Part shown: piece after piece, positions 44,139 to 53,426 of the stretch
How the letters are laid out: the number at the start of each line of letters is the position of its first letter
Position numbering within the stretch: the first letter of the stretch is position 1
Assembly: GCA_963844565.1 (NCBI GenBank)
Contig: CAWJON010000002.1
Span: 62,001-126,000, forward strand
From: JAFEDN01 sp963844565
GTDB lineage: Bacteria > Pseudomonadota > Gammaproteobacteria > Coxiellales > Coxiellaceae
Length of the DNA stretch: 64,000 nt
Reading direction: 5' to 3'
Notes under the pieces: model-generated
Seen by the model: only the letters and a program-made list of their open reading frames with translations
Told to the model about the DNA's origin: nothing
The model's database searches: none
Program-made: the position numbers and the translations under genes

Positions 44139-46642
44139 TGAAAAAATATCTGCTCGCTTTACTATTGCTGCTGTTTACCAGCCTTGCCTTAGCGTCCACG
44201 CCGAATCAAGTTTCGAATCCAACGATTTCTAGTCAAGCGGTTACTGAGAAAACCGATCTTTCCATTGCTGCTTTATCCTCTTTCTTTGGTACCGTTAGTG
44301 GTGTGTTAGCCGGCACGTCGGGACAAATGTTCGGCAAATTGATTTATCAGTTCAACCAAGGCTTATTGGTGGTGGCTGGTTGTTGGTTAGGCTTTTCTGG
44401 GCTGGGCATGGTGTTTAAAAGCGCCGCGCACGGCAGCTTTATGCAGCAAGACAACAAAATTCCGCTGATTGCCTTACGAATTTCCTTGGGTTTTGGATTA
44501 CTGATTCCAAATCCATCTACCGGCTATACGCTATTACAAGGCATTGTCATGCAAGTGACGGTGCAAGGCGTAAAATTGGCCGATCAAATTTGGGAATATG
44601 GGTTAGATTATCTGAATGCGGGCGGAGCTATTTGGTCTTCTCCTCAAATACAAGACACGTCTGAAGGTAAAAGTATTATTACGGATAGTGATTCTAAAGC
44701 GATATTGGGTAAAACTGACGAAGGATCTGCTAATTTAGAGAATTTCAGCAATTTAGGTCTGATACAGAAAATTATGGCGATGGAAGCTTGTATGATTCAG
44801 GCTTCTATCGATCAGGACAAACAAAATAACGATAATTCCAGCGACGATTCCAACAGTATCGCTAATTCCACCAGCAGCAGTGAGCCTTTCTCAGTCAATG
44901 AAAATTTAAAAAATTATCGCTATGAATTCCCAGCCAGTTCTACTTCCGGTGATATATCTTGCGGATATATCGCTTGGAATCAAATAGCCAAATCAGGTGC
45001 TTCTCCAAAAGATTGCTCTTGGGATGTAAATGATCCAGATAACCCGGGTAACGATAACTCCCAGTGTAACTTTAGCCGTTTGGCGTTACGAGAAGTAGTA
45101 TTTGAAATACTTCCTGCAGTTAAACAATATATGTGCAAATTGTCTGGCAGTGATGATCAGAATGTATGTGGCGGTATCAACACCGATAACGACATTACTC
45201 CCTATATGACAGACGCCATGTTTGGCGGAACGATTAACTGGGTCAACTTAATTCAGCCAGTGGTGCGCAAGGATTCGACGGGTGAGAACAACAGAGCATT
45301 AGGTTTTATTACTCAAGCGAAAAAAGAAGGATGGATGAGCGCTGGCCGTTATTATTGGGATTTAATGCGCATTGAAGATAGTTATGCCAATGCTAGAAAT
45401 GCCAGTTACCAGAATTACCTTCCTACCGATACAGGCGGAGTTATCTATCCTCAGGGTAAGGCGCCGGCTAACGATTTGCTCAGCAAAACCGATGGCACTG
45501 ACGGCTATATCGCTAAGGTGAATACCCAGATGCATGCCTTTGGTGTTGCCTCCGATGCTTTTAATGTTACCCCTCCTAAAGTAGAAGGACAAGCGATGGG
45601 GATCCTTTGGAAGATTCTAAGCGTTATAATGAGTCCATTGGCTCAATTACTTGCCTTATTTACCAAGGGAAATAGTGTCATGGGTGGTTTGGGTGCAGAC
45701 CCTATATTATGGTTACACCACGTCGGCATGAGCTGTCTTTCTGTGGGTGGCACAATTTGGATTGGCACTGCTGTGGCTATGTTTATGGTTTTGCTTACTA
45801 CAAATATATGTAATAGTGTTAGTTCTCTTGGAGCGGCAGCCAAAGGTCTGTTTGACTGGATTCAACCCATCTTAATGGCAACAGCTACCGGTTTTATTGT
45901 GGTCGGCGTTAGTTTAGGTTTTTACATGCCGCTTTACCCTTATATGTTATTTACTTTTGGGGTCATTGGCTGGCTGATTGCCGTAGCGGAAGCTATGGTT
46001 GCGGCGCCCTTGGTGGCGTTTGGGATCACTCATCCTGAAGGCCATGATTTCTTAGGCTCTGCCAAACAGGGAATGATGTTGCTGTTAGGCATCTTTTTGC
46101 GGCCTAGTTTAATGGTGATTGGTTTATTTGGCGGTATGATCTTGTGTCAGGTAGCGATGGGAATTGCCGTGCACACCTTCACTGGTTTTATTTCCGATTT
46201 ATTCGCCTTAGCCCCTGCCAAGGGTGCAGCGAGTGGTGATGTGTTGGGAGCAGTCAGCCAATTGTTTATGAATGTATCGACGGAATCCGTCGCCAGTGGT
46301 GGACTTGGTGGACTTATAGGGGCGATGATGTGCCTCGTAATTTTTCCTCTGTTCTTATCCATATTTACGGTGTTTGTTTACACCATCGTTACCACCAGTT
46401 TTAGTTTAATCTTCCACTTGCCGGACTATATCATGCTGTGGATTGGTGCACCGCAAGCACACGGCCAAAATGCCGCCCAGTTGGCGGATCAGGTCAAACA
46501 ATCGGTTATGGGTGGCGTAGCCAAGGGTGCTTCTTCAGTAAGCGATGCAGCATCTTCTGGATATAAAGAGCGTCGCGGCGAACAAAAAGCCAATGAGCGA
46601 GAAGAGAAGAGAGCCAACAATCAACGTGGCGTGAATGTCTAA
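44138..46642 (+). CDS. dotA: Dot/Icm integral membrane protein DotA
   Basis: 834 residues from the ATG at 44138, which gives a signal peptide (MKKYLLALLLLLFTSLALAS) and has GAGGAAAA before it; the frame is open 16 codons further upstream inside icmV. DotA is a polytopic inner-membrane protein of the Dot/Icm system. Hydrophobic segments cluster at about 50-150 and 480-790 around a large soluble loop rich in Asn/Asp/Ser. Conserved stretches include AEAMVAAPLVAFGITHPEGH and PSLMVIGLFGGMILCQ. It is shorter than L. pneumophila DotA (1048 residues). The end overlaps the convergent gene by 4 bp. Confidence 0.95.
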   Translation: MKKYLLALLLLLFTSLALASTPNQVSNPTISSQAVTEKTDLSIAALSSFFGTVSGVLAGTSGQMFGKLIYQFNQGLLVVAGCWLGFSGLGMVFKSAAHGSFMQQDNKIPLIALRISLGFGLLIPNPSTGYTLLQGIVMQVTVQGVKLADQIWEYGLDYLNAGGAIWSSPQIQDTSEGKSIITDSDSKAILGKTDEGSANLENFSNLGLIQKIMAMEACMIQASIDQDKQNNDNSSDDSNSIANSTSSSEPFSVNENLKNYRYEFPASSTSGDISCGYIAWNQIAKSGASPKDCSWDVNDPDNPGNDNSQCNFSRLALREVVFEILPAVKQYMCKLSGSDDQNVCGGINTDNDITPYMTDAMFGGTINWVNLIQPVVRKDSTGENNRALGFITQAKKEGWMSAGRYYWDLMRIEDSYANARNASYQNYLPTDTGGVIYPQGKAPANDLLSKTDGTDGYIAKVNTQMHAFGVASDAFNVTPPKVEGQAMGILWKILSVIMSPLAQLLALFTKGNSVMGGLGADPILWLHHVGMSCLSVGGTIWIGTAVAMFMVLLTTNICNSVSSLGAAAKGLFDWIQPILMATATGFIVVGVSLGFYMPLYPYMLFTFGVIGWLIAVAEAMVAAPLVAFGITHPEGHDFLGSAKQGMMLLLGIFLRPSLMVIGLFGGMILCQVAMGIAVHTFTGFISDLFALAPAKGAASGDVLGAVSQLFMNVSTESVASGGLGGLIGAMMCLVIFPLFLSIFTVFVYTIVTTSFSLIFHLPDYIMLWIGAPQAHGQNAAQLADQVKQSVMGGVAKGASSVSDAASSGYKERRGEQKANEREEKRANNQRGVNV

Positions 46643-47991
46643 TCTTGGCCAAGCAATTTTAGACTTGATCCCGTTAAGATTAAGCAGAAAATAATTAAAA
46701 GAAGCAGACTGACACTCAGAAAAATTAAGTTACTGATTAAAAATCCGCTGGGTAGAAATAAGAAAATAAGGCCAGCCGTCCATTGCATAGTTTTAATTAA
46801 CGTATTAACGGGTGAGCGGTATTTATGCTCTCCGGGTCTAGGTAAAAAATTTAGAATAAACAGGCCATAATTCTTTTTGCGCAGCGATAGGATTAGCAAA
46901 CCTAATAATCCTGCTGCGGCGATAAAAATCGCATACGTGGGAGATATTTTTGCAGGTATTCTAATGAAAATATTCAATACCAAAAGGATGATGGGCAGTA
47001 TCAACACCCCGCCACATAATTGCCGGATTTGATAGCCCTTTGAAAACTGCGCGATCATTAGACCGATAATCGGTGCAAAACAAAGCCACCAACAATTAGC
47101 AAATACTAAATAGACGTCATGCTGAGAAACTGCTAACCACTTTTGTAAAATCGATGGTGGAGGGACTGATATATGGATTACCGCCGAAAATAATCCATTG
47201 AATAGCCAAACCCCGACGGCAAAAAAGATAACCCAAATATAGACCCCAAGCACCACCGGCATTTTTTCCAAAGTTGTTTTTTTAAATTGCCGCTTAAAAA
47301 ATTGAGTTCGTGAAAAAAAGAGAATGATAAAACCAATTAACATGGGGGTTAAATTAAAACCAGTAACCAGTCTGGGTTCGACTGAACTCGTCCAGAGAAT
47401 ACTGATGAAGGCAAAACTGCTGGCAAAAGCCAGCAAAGTGGCTAATCGAGAGCAATAATCGATCGTCACCTGATAAACCGTGGGTATTTTGCAAGGTTCA
47501 ACTAAGGTGTGAGGATAAACTTCTTTTTTTTGGCGATAATTGCGATAGCCGGCGCTGATCGCGATCAATATAATAAATCCCCAAGGAAATAATCCTTCGT
47601 TCAATAATAATTGTTGGGTGGTTTCACTAAATAGCTGGGTAGGTGTTAACCCGGAAATTCCGAAAAAAACGCCATACAAGCATAATTGCAGCAACCAGAT
47701 TTTCATCAACCACTTCATCGGTTTAAGCGGCGCCGGTGATTCTTTAACCGCTTCTAATCGTTGTTTCTGTAACATGGGTGTATGCGATACCGATGGTACT
47801 TCACCTGCGTCAAATCGTTGTTTGCCCTTGGGTATAAGCGCAAAAACAAGCACGCTGACTAAAAAAATCCAATGGATTTTAAAAATATGTGTAATTATAG
47901 GGTAAAAAAACCACAGCAAACCGAAACTGATCAGTGCAACAGGAATGCCAATTAGAAAAAGAAGGCGCTGATAAGAGGCTATGATTTTCAT
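46639..47991 (-). CDS. Polytopic membrane protein of unknown function inside the dot/icm cluster
   Basis: 450 residues with about 11 hydrophobic helices. A cytoplasmic loop near residues 60-90 (GEVPSVSHTP, QKQRLEAV) separates the first helices from the rest. SETTQQLLLNEGLFPWGFI followed by RNYRQKKE faintly recalls BCCT transporters, but the match is too weak to name it. It ends 4 bp inside the 3' end of dotA, and mscL lies 7 bp upstream on the same strand, so the two are likely co-transcribed. Confidence 0.75.
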   Translation of the reverse strand: MKIIASYQRLLFLIGIPVALISFGLLWFFYPIITHIFKIHWIFLVSVLVFALIPKGKQRFDAGEVPSVSHTPMLQKQRLEAVKESPAPLKPMKWLMKIWLLQLCLYGVFFGISGLTPTQLFSETTQQLLLNEGLFPWGFIILIAISAGYRNYRQKKEVYPHTLVEPCKIPTVYQVTIDYCSRLATLLAFASSFAFISILWTSSVEPRLVTGFNLTPMLIGFIILFFSRTQFFKRQFKKTTLEKMPVVLGVYIWVIFFAVGVWLFNGLFSAVIHISVPPPSILQKWLAVSQHDVYLVFANCWWLCFAPIIGLMIAQFSKGYQIRQLCGGVLILPIILLVLNIFIRIPAKISPTYAIFIAAAGLLGLLILSLRKKNYGLFILNFLPRPGEHKYRSPVNTLIKTMQWTAGLIFLFLPSGFLISNLIFLSVSLLLLIIFCLILTGSSLKLLGQD

Positions 47992-47998
47992 AATAGCC

Positions 47999-48379
47999 TT
48001 AATCGACTTTTTTGAATCTTAAAATATCACGTATCTCAGTTAACAGCTTTTCTTGTGGGGTAGGCGCCGGTTTAAGCAGACTGCTTTCATGACGAAGCAA
48101 GCTGAGTAGTTTGATGGCCAGAAAAATCACAAAAGAAATAAAGATAAAATCAATTATGCTTTGTAGAAACGCTCCCCATTTGATTGATGCCTGACCGATA
48201 GTAAAAGCTTTTTTAGTGATATCAATTCCACCCATCAGTAAGCCCAAAATCGGCATAATAATTCCATCGACCAGGGAGGAAATGATTTTGCTGAAAGCCA
48301 CTCCAATCACAAACGCAACCGCCAAATCCAAGGCATTGCCGCGAGAAGCAAAGTTTTTAAATTCTGTCCAAAAGCTCAT
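47999..48379 (-). CDS. mscL: Large-conductance mechanosensitive channel
   Basis: 126 residues. A homopentameric inner-membrane channel that opens under membrane tension during osmotic downshock. The N-terminal amphipathic helix MSFWTEFKNFASRGNALDLA, TM1 AVAFVIGVAFSKIISSLV, the DGIIMPI loop and TM2 IDFIFISFVIFLAIKLL are all visible, with the C-terminal helix EKLLTEIRDILR. It is transcribed with the downstream membrane-protein gene and is not a known Dot/Icm part. Confidence 0.96.
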   Translation of the reverse strand: MSFWTEFKNFASRGNALDLAVAFVIGVAFSKIISSLVDGIIMPILGLLMGGIDITKKAFTIGQASIKWGAFLQSIIDFIFISFVIFLAIKLLSLLRHESSLLKPAPTPQEKLLTEIRDILRFKKVD

Positions 48380-48455
48380 GTTAAATTCCTTATAAAAGTT
48401 ATCCTTTTTCAGTATAGCATTAAAAAAAGTAACGAAAGGCAGAGGACGATCATAA

Positions 48456-48618
48456 GGTTGTTGAGATAATTTGTTGACGCAGAGGCCGGAGGAAAATCAT
48501 TGCCGGGTCTCTTTTGCCCCGGACGGGCAAAAGCGAAGTGAGCCCATGGATGGGTTTAAACGTCCCGGCAATGATTTTCCGTAGGCCGATCCAGCGTCAA
48601 CAGATTATCTCGACAACC
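48456..48618. repeat. Long imperfect inverted repeat between mscL and dotB
   Basis: Left blocks TTGAGATAAT, GTTGACGC and GGAAAATCATTGCCGGG pair with right blocks CCCGGCAATGATTTTCC, GCGTCAAC and ATTATCTCGACAACC. An inner hairpin TTTTGCCC/GGGCAAAA sits in the centre. It may act as a bidirectional terminator for dotB (ending at 48700) or be a relic element. No coding frame is supported in 48380-48699. Confidence 0.85.
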
Positions 48619-48699
48619 AGCTCCCCTTAAGATAATTTGCTTTAACAAAACTTGCAAACAACTTAATGGTGGTGACAGCGTCCTTCGAGAAAAAGTCGA

Positions 48700-49836
48700 T
48701 TAAGCGGCTTGGTTTTTTGAAAAAGCGGAAAGCACTTTATATTGACGTTCGGAAATTATGCCATCTTGATACTTCCTATCGATATCCACCTGCAGAGGTT
48801 GGCCATAAGTTTCAACCAATTTACGCGCAGTGGCGGTCACTTTGTCAGGATCACTATCAAGCAAAATATCGCGAATTTTCTCGTTAAAAATCAAATATTC
48901 TCGAATAGGTGTGCGCTTGCCATCTACAGTGGGGACCAAACGCTGACAAATAATTAATCGAGCGGTTTCAATAATATCGATGGTACGACCTAATCTTTCT
49001 TCATGTGGGAAACTACCCACTAATCGGCGAATAGTTTCAGCTACCCCGTTACTGTGCAAGGTCGTATAGACAGGGTGCCCTGTTAACGCTGCTTCCAACA
49101 CGGCACTGATGGTTTCCGGGTCTCGCGCTTCACCCACCAAAATTAGTCGTGGTTTGCGGCGTAGCGCATTACGTACGCCAGCCGCAAAAGTGGGTAAATG
49201 CCGAGGAATTTCTGATTGACTGACCAACGAGGTGGGTTTATGAACACTGTCATAAACAAACTCAATCGGTGATTCATAAGTTAGGATTTTACGATGACTT
49301 TCAGGGTCTTCTGCCAATTGTTTAATCATCGCGGCTAATAAAGTACTTTTTCCGGACCCGGTGGCCCCAGTGACGTAAATGACGCCTTCTTGCGGCGCAA
49401 TAGCGTTAACCAAATCGGGCTGCAATTGCAGCGAAGCTAAAGAGGGTGGGGTGGAAGGAATGGTACGGATAGTAATTTGTATGCCTTCATGCCCATCCAC
49501 GTGGCAGCCGGTGCCATTAACACGATGACGAAATCGCTGTTGCCGGTTAGGACGAATCTCATAGTGAGTGTCCAAATCTTCGCCGCGCATAATTTGCGTG
49601 GTGCCATTAGGACCGTAAATACCATTTAATAAATCGCCCACTTCAGCGTTTGATAATTTGCGATGGGTAATCTTATAGAGCTTCCCATACACTTCGGCCA
49701 CAATCGGTTCATTGGTTTGAATTGTAATATCAGAAGCACCAATTTGATGACCGAACAGCAATAAATCATCGATGTTATTCGGTTCAAACCGCGATGGTTC
49801 ATTTGGATATTGATAGGGATTCGACAATTCAGCCAT
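48700..49836 (-). CDS. dotB: Dot/Icm secretion ATPase DotB
   Basis: 378 residues. A hexameric cytoplasmic ATPase of the PilT/VirB11 type that is recruited to the Dot/Icm complex. Walker A GATGSGKSTLLAAMI near residue 157, Asp box region, Walker B RLILVGEARDPETISAVLEA, and the His box TGHPVYTTLHSNG. It follows dotC by 11 bp, in the conserved dotD-dotC-dotB order. Confidence 0.97.
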   Translation of the reverse strand: MAELSNPYQYPNEPSRFEPNNIDDLLLFGHQIGASDITIQTNEPIVAEVYGKLYKITHRKLSNAEVGDLLNGIYGPNGTTQIMRGEDLDTHYEIRPNRQQRFRHRVNGTGCHVDGHEGIQITIRTIPSTPPSLASLQLQPDLVNAIAPQEGVIYVTGATGSGKSTLLAAMIKQLAEDPESHRKILTYESPIEFVYDSVHKPTSLVSQSEIPRHLPTFAAGVRNALRRKPRLILVGEARDPETISAVLEAALTGHPVYTTLHSNGVAETIRRLVGSFPHEERLGRTIDIIETARLIICQRLVPTVDGKRTPIREYLIFNEKIRDILLDSDPDKVTATARKLVETYGQPLQVDIDRKYQDGIISERQYKVLSAFSKNQAA

Positions 49837-49847
49837 TATGGAGTTTC

Positions 49848-50810
49848 CTAAGGTTGAAAATCTTTTTGTGGATTAACCAAAATAGGTTGCCACTTTGAGC
49901 TATCCGTTTGCAACTCTGAATGAGCAGTAATTCGTAAAACTCGATCATCGATATGAATCTCTTTACTGTCACCGGTGACACCTAAATCTGCTTTTGCAAC
50001 AAAAGGTGCGCTCACCATGCCTTGAGTTAATAACTTACGATATAACAGCATGCCATTATAATCTCTGCGTAATCGGCTCAAATTGGCCGCGAAAATAGCA
50101 TTGGCTTGTTGAATGCCATTTTGCCAACCTTCGCGAATAAATCGATTCCAAGCATTAGCTTCTGCCTGGTTTTTAGGGAGTAAAGTGCGATCTGGAATAT
50201 TTGGTTTAGAGTAATTCATCCACAAGAAAGTACGCCATGAAGGCGCCGCCGTGACAAAACGAGCTGGACTAGCAATCCGATACGTTTTTGCGGATAAGCG
50301 AATGGAATCATTACTCGCTAAATTTAAACTATTATCTGATTCGACTAGAACGGGAGGTAGTACATTGTCATTCAGAAGCAATTGATTAAAGTCGAAAATT
50401 TTATTGAGTTCAGTCACATTTTGACCTAAAGAACCATTAATTTGTTCGCTGCGCCATGCCAATGCACCGGTCGCGCCGAGAGAAAGCGCAGTTTCATAAA
50501 GCGCTTGCCAACGAACAGGGTTAATCGGGTCTGCGCTAGCTGGAAATTCATTGACTTTTACATAGCCAACATCGACATCAGATACTTCTATTTTTGTCGG
50601 TTGGTATAAAGTAGATGGTGAATCATTGGAGGATGAATTGTTTTTACTGACTGCAGATTCTACCTTTAGTTGATTAGAATTATAAGAAGATTGGGGAGCG
50701 GCAGGTGCTGCATCGCTTTGGGGATGGGCGCATCCACTCAATGCCATCAATAAGGCTGTAGTTCCTATGGCAGATAACGCACCACTTAGGCGGCGTTGAG
50801 AAATGGTCAT
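49848..50810 (-). CDS. dotC: Dot/Icm outer-membrane lipoprotein DotC
   Basis: 320 residues. The signal peptide ends in the lipobox ALSGC (Cys27). DotC together with DotD and DotH forms the outer-membrane core disc. Conserved segments include RWQALYETALSLGATGALAWRS and WNRFIREGWQNGIQQANAIF. A low-complexity Asn/Ser/Pro linker follows the lipidated Cys. It is 89 bp downstream of dotD. Confidence 0.95.
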   Translation of the reverse strand: MTISQRRLSGALSAIGTTALLMALSGCAHPQSDAAPAAPQSSYNSNQLKVESAVSKNNSSSNDSPSTLYQPTKIEVSDVDVGYVKVNEFPASADPINPVRWQALYETALSLGATGALAWRSEQINGSLGQNVTELNKIFDFNQLLLNDNVLPPVLVESDNSLNLASNDSIRLSAKTYRIASPARFVTAAPSWRTFLWMNYSKPNIPDRTLLPKNQAEANAWNRFIREGWQNGIQQANAIFAANLSRLRRDYNGMLLYRKLLTQGMVSAPFVAKADLGVTGDSKEIHIDDRVLRITAHSELQTDSSKWQPILVNPQKDFQP

Positions 50811-50899
50811 TCAATTACCTCTACTTTTTAGCGTATTCTTTCTTTTTTACTTACTATGAGCCTTAACTAAATATTATTTAAACTATCAAGTAATTAAGC

Positions 50900-51406
50900 T
50901 TATGCGCGAATATATCGTAGCTCGATAATTCGCTTTGCTGGGTTAACAGCAATGGTTGCTTGGTTGTGCGCTTGATAAGCAACATTACGTAAAATATCCG
51001 CCATAATCTGGCTATTCACAGACATCGAAACCATGACTGGGATGGCTGGGGCATTGCCCAAAACCTGGACCTGATAACCAGTGGCTTTAGCAATTTGCTC
51101 TAAGAGCGGCAATACAGGGCCATACCAATCTAAGGAGGCAACCTGTGTCATCCCGGTTGTTTTGGGATCAATATCGGGTACTTCAACCTTCGGTGTGGCT
51201 GCCATTTGCATAGCAGATAATTGCTGTAATGATTTACCTACCGAAGAAGCGGCCTCTGCAATCTGCAGCTGGGCATCCTGATTATTCATTTCAGCCGGCG
51301 CCTTATTAGAAGCAACATAATGTAAATTGACTTCTTGCTTGGGGGTTTGTGCGCAACCCGCTAGCAAAAGTGCGCCTGTAATTAAGATGATGTTATTGAT
51401 TTTCAT
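50900..51406 (-). CDS. dotD: Dot/Icm outer-membrane lipoprotein DotD
   Basis: 168 residues. Lipobox LLAGC (Cys18). The C-terminal half is the secretin-N0-like fold: VLPLLEQIAKATGYQVQVLG and MADILRNVAYQAHNQATI. DotD helps place DotH in the outer membrane. First gene of dotD-dotC-dotB and divergent from icmT, with which it shares one PmrA-like box. Confidence 0.95.
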   Translation of the reverse strand: MKINNIILITGALLLAGCAQTPKQEVNLHYVASNKAPAEMNNQDAQLQIAEAASSVGKSLQQLSAMQMAATPKVEVPDIDPKTTGMTQVASLDWYGPVLPLLEQIAKATGYQVQVLGNAPAIPVMVSMSVNSQIMADILRNVAYQAHNQATIAVNPAKRIIELRYIRA

Positions 51407-51476
51407 AGCATTACCGTGTTAGTCTCAAAAATTGTTAAGGGTCTGTTACAACGATTATTTACGTTATGTACATGAC

Positions 51477-51525
51477 ATTGTAAAAGATTAACCTTAAGAG
51501 AACATTAAATCTGATCCATTATAGT
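51477..51525. promoter_or_regulatory. Shared dotD/icmT promoter region with one PmrA-like box
   Basis: CTTAAG-AGAAC-ATTAAA at 51493-51509 serves both directions. Toward dotD, ten bases separate CTTAAG from TACAAT (minus strand, 51482-51477). Toward icmT, ten bases separate ATTAAA from TATAGT (51520-51525). icmT starts 9 bp after that hexamer, giving an almost leaderless mRNA. Confidence 0.7.
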
Positions 51526-51533
51526 AATAATTC

Positions 51534-51797
51534 ATGAAAACCTCACCGCCCATAAACGCCCATTGGCGAGACTCGGCTCGATCGGTTCGTTTTTTTATTT
51601 GGGATGGTAAGGCCGCCTTTCCTTTTGTTGTTTTTTTGTTGCACATTAGGATATGGACCTTTGTAGTAGCCTTTATCGCTATGATTTTTTTTACTATTTT
51701 AAACCGTTACGGTTTTAGCCCAGTGGTGTTTTTGCGATGGTTGCGATCGACCCTGGCTGGCGCCCGGAAAATCGCAATCCCCTGGTGGATGCAATAA
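51534..51797 (+). CDS. icmT: Dot/Icm protein IcmT
   Basis: 87 residues. Small inner-membrane protein with the conserved N-terminus NAHWRDSARSVRFFIWDGKAAFPF and two hydrophobic segments (VVFLLHIRIWTFVVAFIAMIFF). IcmT is needed for Dot/Icm function and pore-related egress in Legionella. The WDARAAFP-like segment is diagnostic. Its ATG lies only 9 bp after the predicted -10. icmS follows 9 bp downstream with AAGGAGG between. Confidence 0.95.
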   Translation: MKTSPPINAHWRDSARSVRFFIWDGKAAFPFVVFLLHIRIWTFVVAFIAMIFFTILNRYGFSPVVFLRWLRSTLAGARKIAIPWWMQ

Positions 51798-51806
51798 GGA
51801 GGAAAG

Positions 51807-52145
51807 GTGGAAATCAGTAAGAAATTAGTAGCTATTGCTAAGCAATTGAAAGTAAACTTTATTTTTAAAAATCAACCCATCCCTTATCATGAGGTATTCT
51901 CAGAGGCTGGTTTATTGCCTGGACTTACCAAGCGAGCCAATCAGTTGGCCTCTTTGTGTCTAGGCTATGGATTGGGAGCCACTTTTGAGGAAACCGAAGG
52001 CTCTCTATTGGGTAACAAAGTGATTTTTGATGAATTTACCCCGGATGTGTTACGTCTCCTCTGTATTACCGATGTGATCAATGAATTAATCAAAAGTAGC
52101 CCGACTCGAGAAACGGTCTCATTAGATGAGTTAATGTACGATTAG
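51807..52145 (+). CDS. icmS: Dot/Icm adaptor protein IcmS
   Basis: 112 residues from a GTG start with AAGGAGG 6 bp upstream. IcmS is a small acidic chaperone that pairs with IcmW to carry effectors to the DotL coupling complex. Highly conserved blocks are visible: FSEAGLLPGLTKRANQLASL, CLGYGLGATFEETEGSLLG, FDEFTPDVLRLLCITDV and the C-terminal DELMYD. Confidence 0.97.
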   Translation: MEISKKLVAIAKQLKVNFIFKNQPIPYHEVFSEAGLLPGLTKRANQLASLCLGYGLGATFEETEGSLLGNKVIFDEFTPDVLRLLCITDVINELIKSSPTRETVSLDELMYD

Positions 52146-52164
52146 CAATTTCTGCCCGATTTTC

Positions 52165-52194
52165 TTGACGCAGTGGTTTTCAACTCTGTACAAT
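52165..52194 (+). promoter_or_regulatory. Sigma-70-type promoter of the 359-residue gene
   Basis: TTGACG and TACAAT separated by 18 bases, 35 bp before the ATG at 52229. This gene therefore has its own promoter without the PmrA-like box. Confidence 0.55.
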
Positions 52195-52228
52195 CCGACC
52201 CAGTGTAGACAAAAATAAGGAAAATAAA

Positions 52229-53308
52229 ATGAAAAGTCTGAAAGAATATCTGGAGGGAGAAATTTGCATGCGGACGGAATTTCCCCTAGCTAACGAGCTT
52301 TATCAATTTTCTATGTGTGTTGATCTTTTATCACAGTTTATGAGCGAAAATAATATTCCTCATCAATCTATAAAAATTAAATGTTTTTTACCGGTAAACA
52401 CAAATTCGACACAAGTACCTTTCATTATCGGCCATCTTCCGGAACAGAAAATAGAAGGTGAATATTATGCGAGTAGAATGCCAATTATGAAAGCTATCAT
52501 CACTAATAACGAGGCTTCCCGAGAAGTTCACATTGCTTATGGGAAGCCTGCTTATGTGAATGGAAAAGACTATATGTCACCTATGTTTTTTATCTCTTAT
52601 AATGACCAGTGGGAGGAGATAGAATACCTGCCTTTAGCCAATGCGTTTGACAAGTACGACAGTAATGAAAACATCCCCACAAAAGTATTAGAATTATTCC
52701 ATCATCCTAGCCAACCATTTTGTTTTAATTTTGAGTCTGATTATACAGAAGAGATTGAATGGGTCGAGACGAAAGATCAAAAAAAAGATAGTAAAATATC
52801 CGCTGAAGAGGAAATTACCAAAGAAGAATTCAAACAATTGGCAAGGAGCTTACCAAAGCTCAAAGAAAGTAAAGACTATGCTAAACTGTTAGGAGCCTGT
52901 AAAAAAATACTGCAATATTATGCTAAAAATGCACCTAAAATAGAAAACCTGATTACATGCCATTCTAATATGGGCTTTTGTTATAAGCAGCTGAATCAAT
53001 TTGAGGAAGCTGCCGACCCTTATTTATATGCCGCTTATTTCGACCAGAAAAGAATTGACACAATTTTTTATAAAAACCCTTATCTTTTAAAATATAGGGA
53101 GTGTATGAGTAGCGCTTTAAATGCCCAAGTAGCGTTGATCTCTAGGGAAGCAGAGACTGGATCTGACAAAGAAGTTTTCTCTTCGTCTTCGCCAGCCACT
53201 TCCAGTAGTTCGATGTTCTCTTTCAATTCTTCTTTCCCCAGTTCTTTATCCTTTAATCCTTCGGTATTAGCTTCTTTTCGCTCCAATTTATCTTTTAGTT
53301 CATCATAA
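52229..53308 (+). CDS. Uncharacterised protein inserted after icmS, possible effector
   Basis: 359 residues; no family recognised. The N-terminal half is mixed alpha/beta. Residues about 195-300 are helical with TPR-like spacing (YAKLLGACKKILQYYAKNAP, then LITCHSNMGFCYKQLNQFEE and AADPYLYAAYFDQKR). The last 45 residues are a Ser/Phe/Asn-rich tail (SSSSMFSFNSS, LSFNPSVLASF, NLSFSSS). No signal peptide or transmembrane helix. A position inside the icm region, a eukaryote-like repeat and a low-complexity tail make a secreted effector conceivable. Start supported by AAGGAAAA before the ATG. Confidence 0.75.
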   Translation: MKSLKEYLEGEICMRTEFPLANELYQFSMCVDLLSQFMSENNIPHQSIKIKCFLPVNTNSTQVPFIIGHLPEQKIEGEYYASRMPIMKAIITNNEASREVHIAYGKPAYVNGKDYMSPMFFISYNDQWEEIEYLPLANAFDKYDSNENIPTKVLELFHHPSQPFCFNFESDYTEEIEWVETKDQKKDSKISAEEEITKEEFKQLARSLPKLKESKDYAKLLGACKKILQYYAKNAPKIENLITCHSNMGFCYKQLNQFEEAADPYLYAAYFDQKRIDTIFYKNPYLLKYRECMSSALNAQVALISREAETGSDKEVFSSSSPATSSSSMFSFNSSFPSSLSFNPSVLASFRSNLSFSSS

Positions 53309-53390
53309 TCCAGGAATGCCCAGGAAACGTGATTATTTTCCATTTTGACGTTGGTGAAACGTGATTAAAATCACATTTTCCTAACATAAT

Positions 53391-53419
53391 TTGCCAAATT
53401 GGAATTAGACTGATAGAAT
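53391..53419 (+). promoter_or_regulatory. Sigma-70-type promoter of the AAA_14/DUF4143 gene
   Basis: TTGCCA and TAGAAT with a 17-base spacer end 7 bp before the start codon. A small palindrome GTGATTAAAATCAC (53361-53374) lies just upstream and could be an operator; a GTGATTA copy also occurs nearby. Confidence 0.5.
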
Positions 53420-53426
53420 TCCCTTT

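Noticed and set aside
46639..47991. Naming the polytopic protein a BCCT transporter
   Set aside because: The resemblance is limited to one short loop; the conserved tryptophan-rich BCCT segment is not seen.
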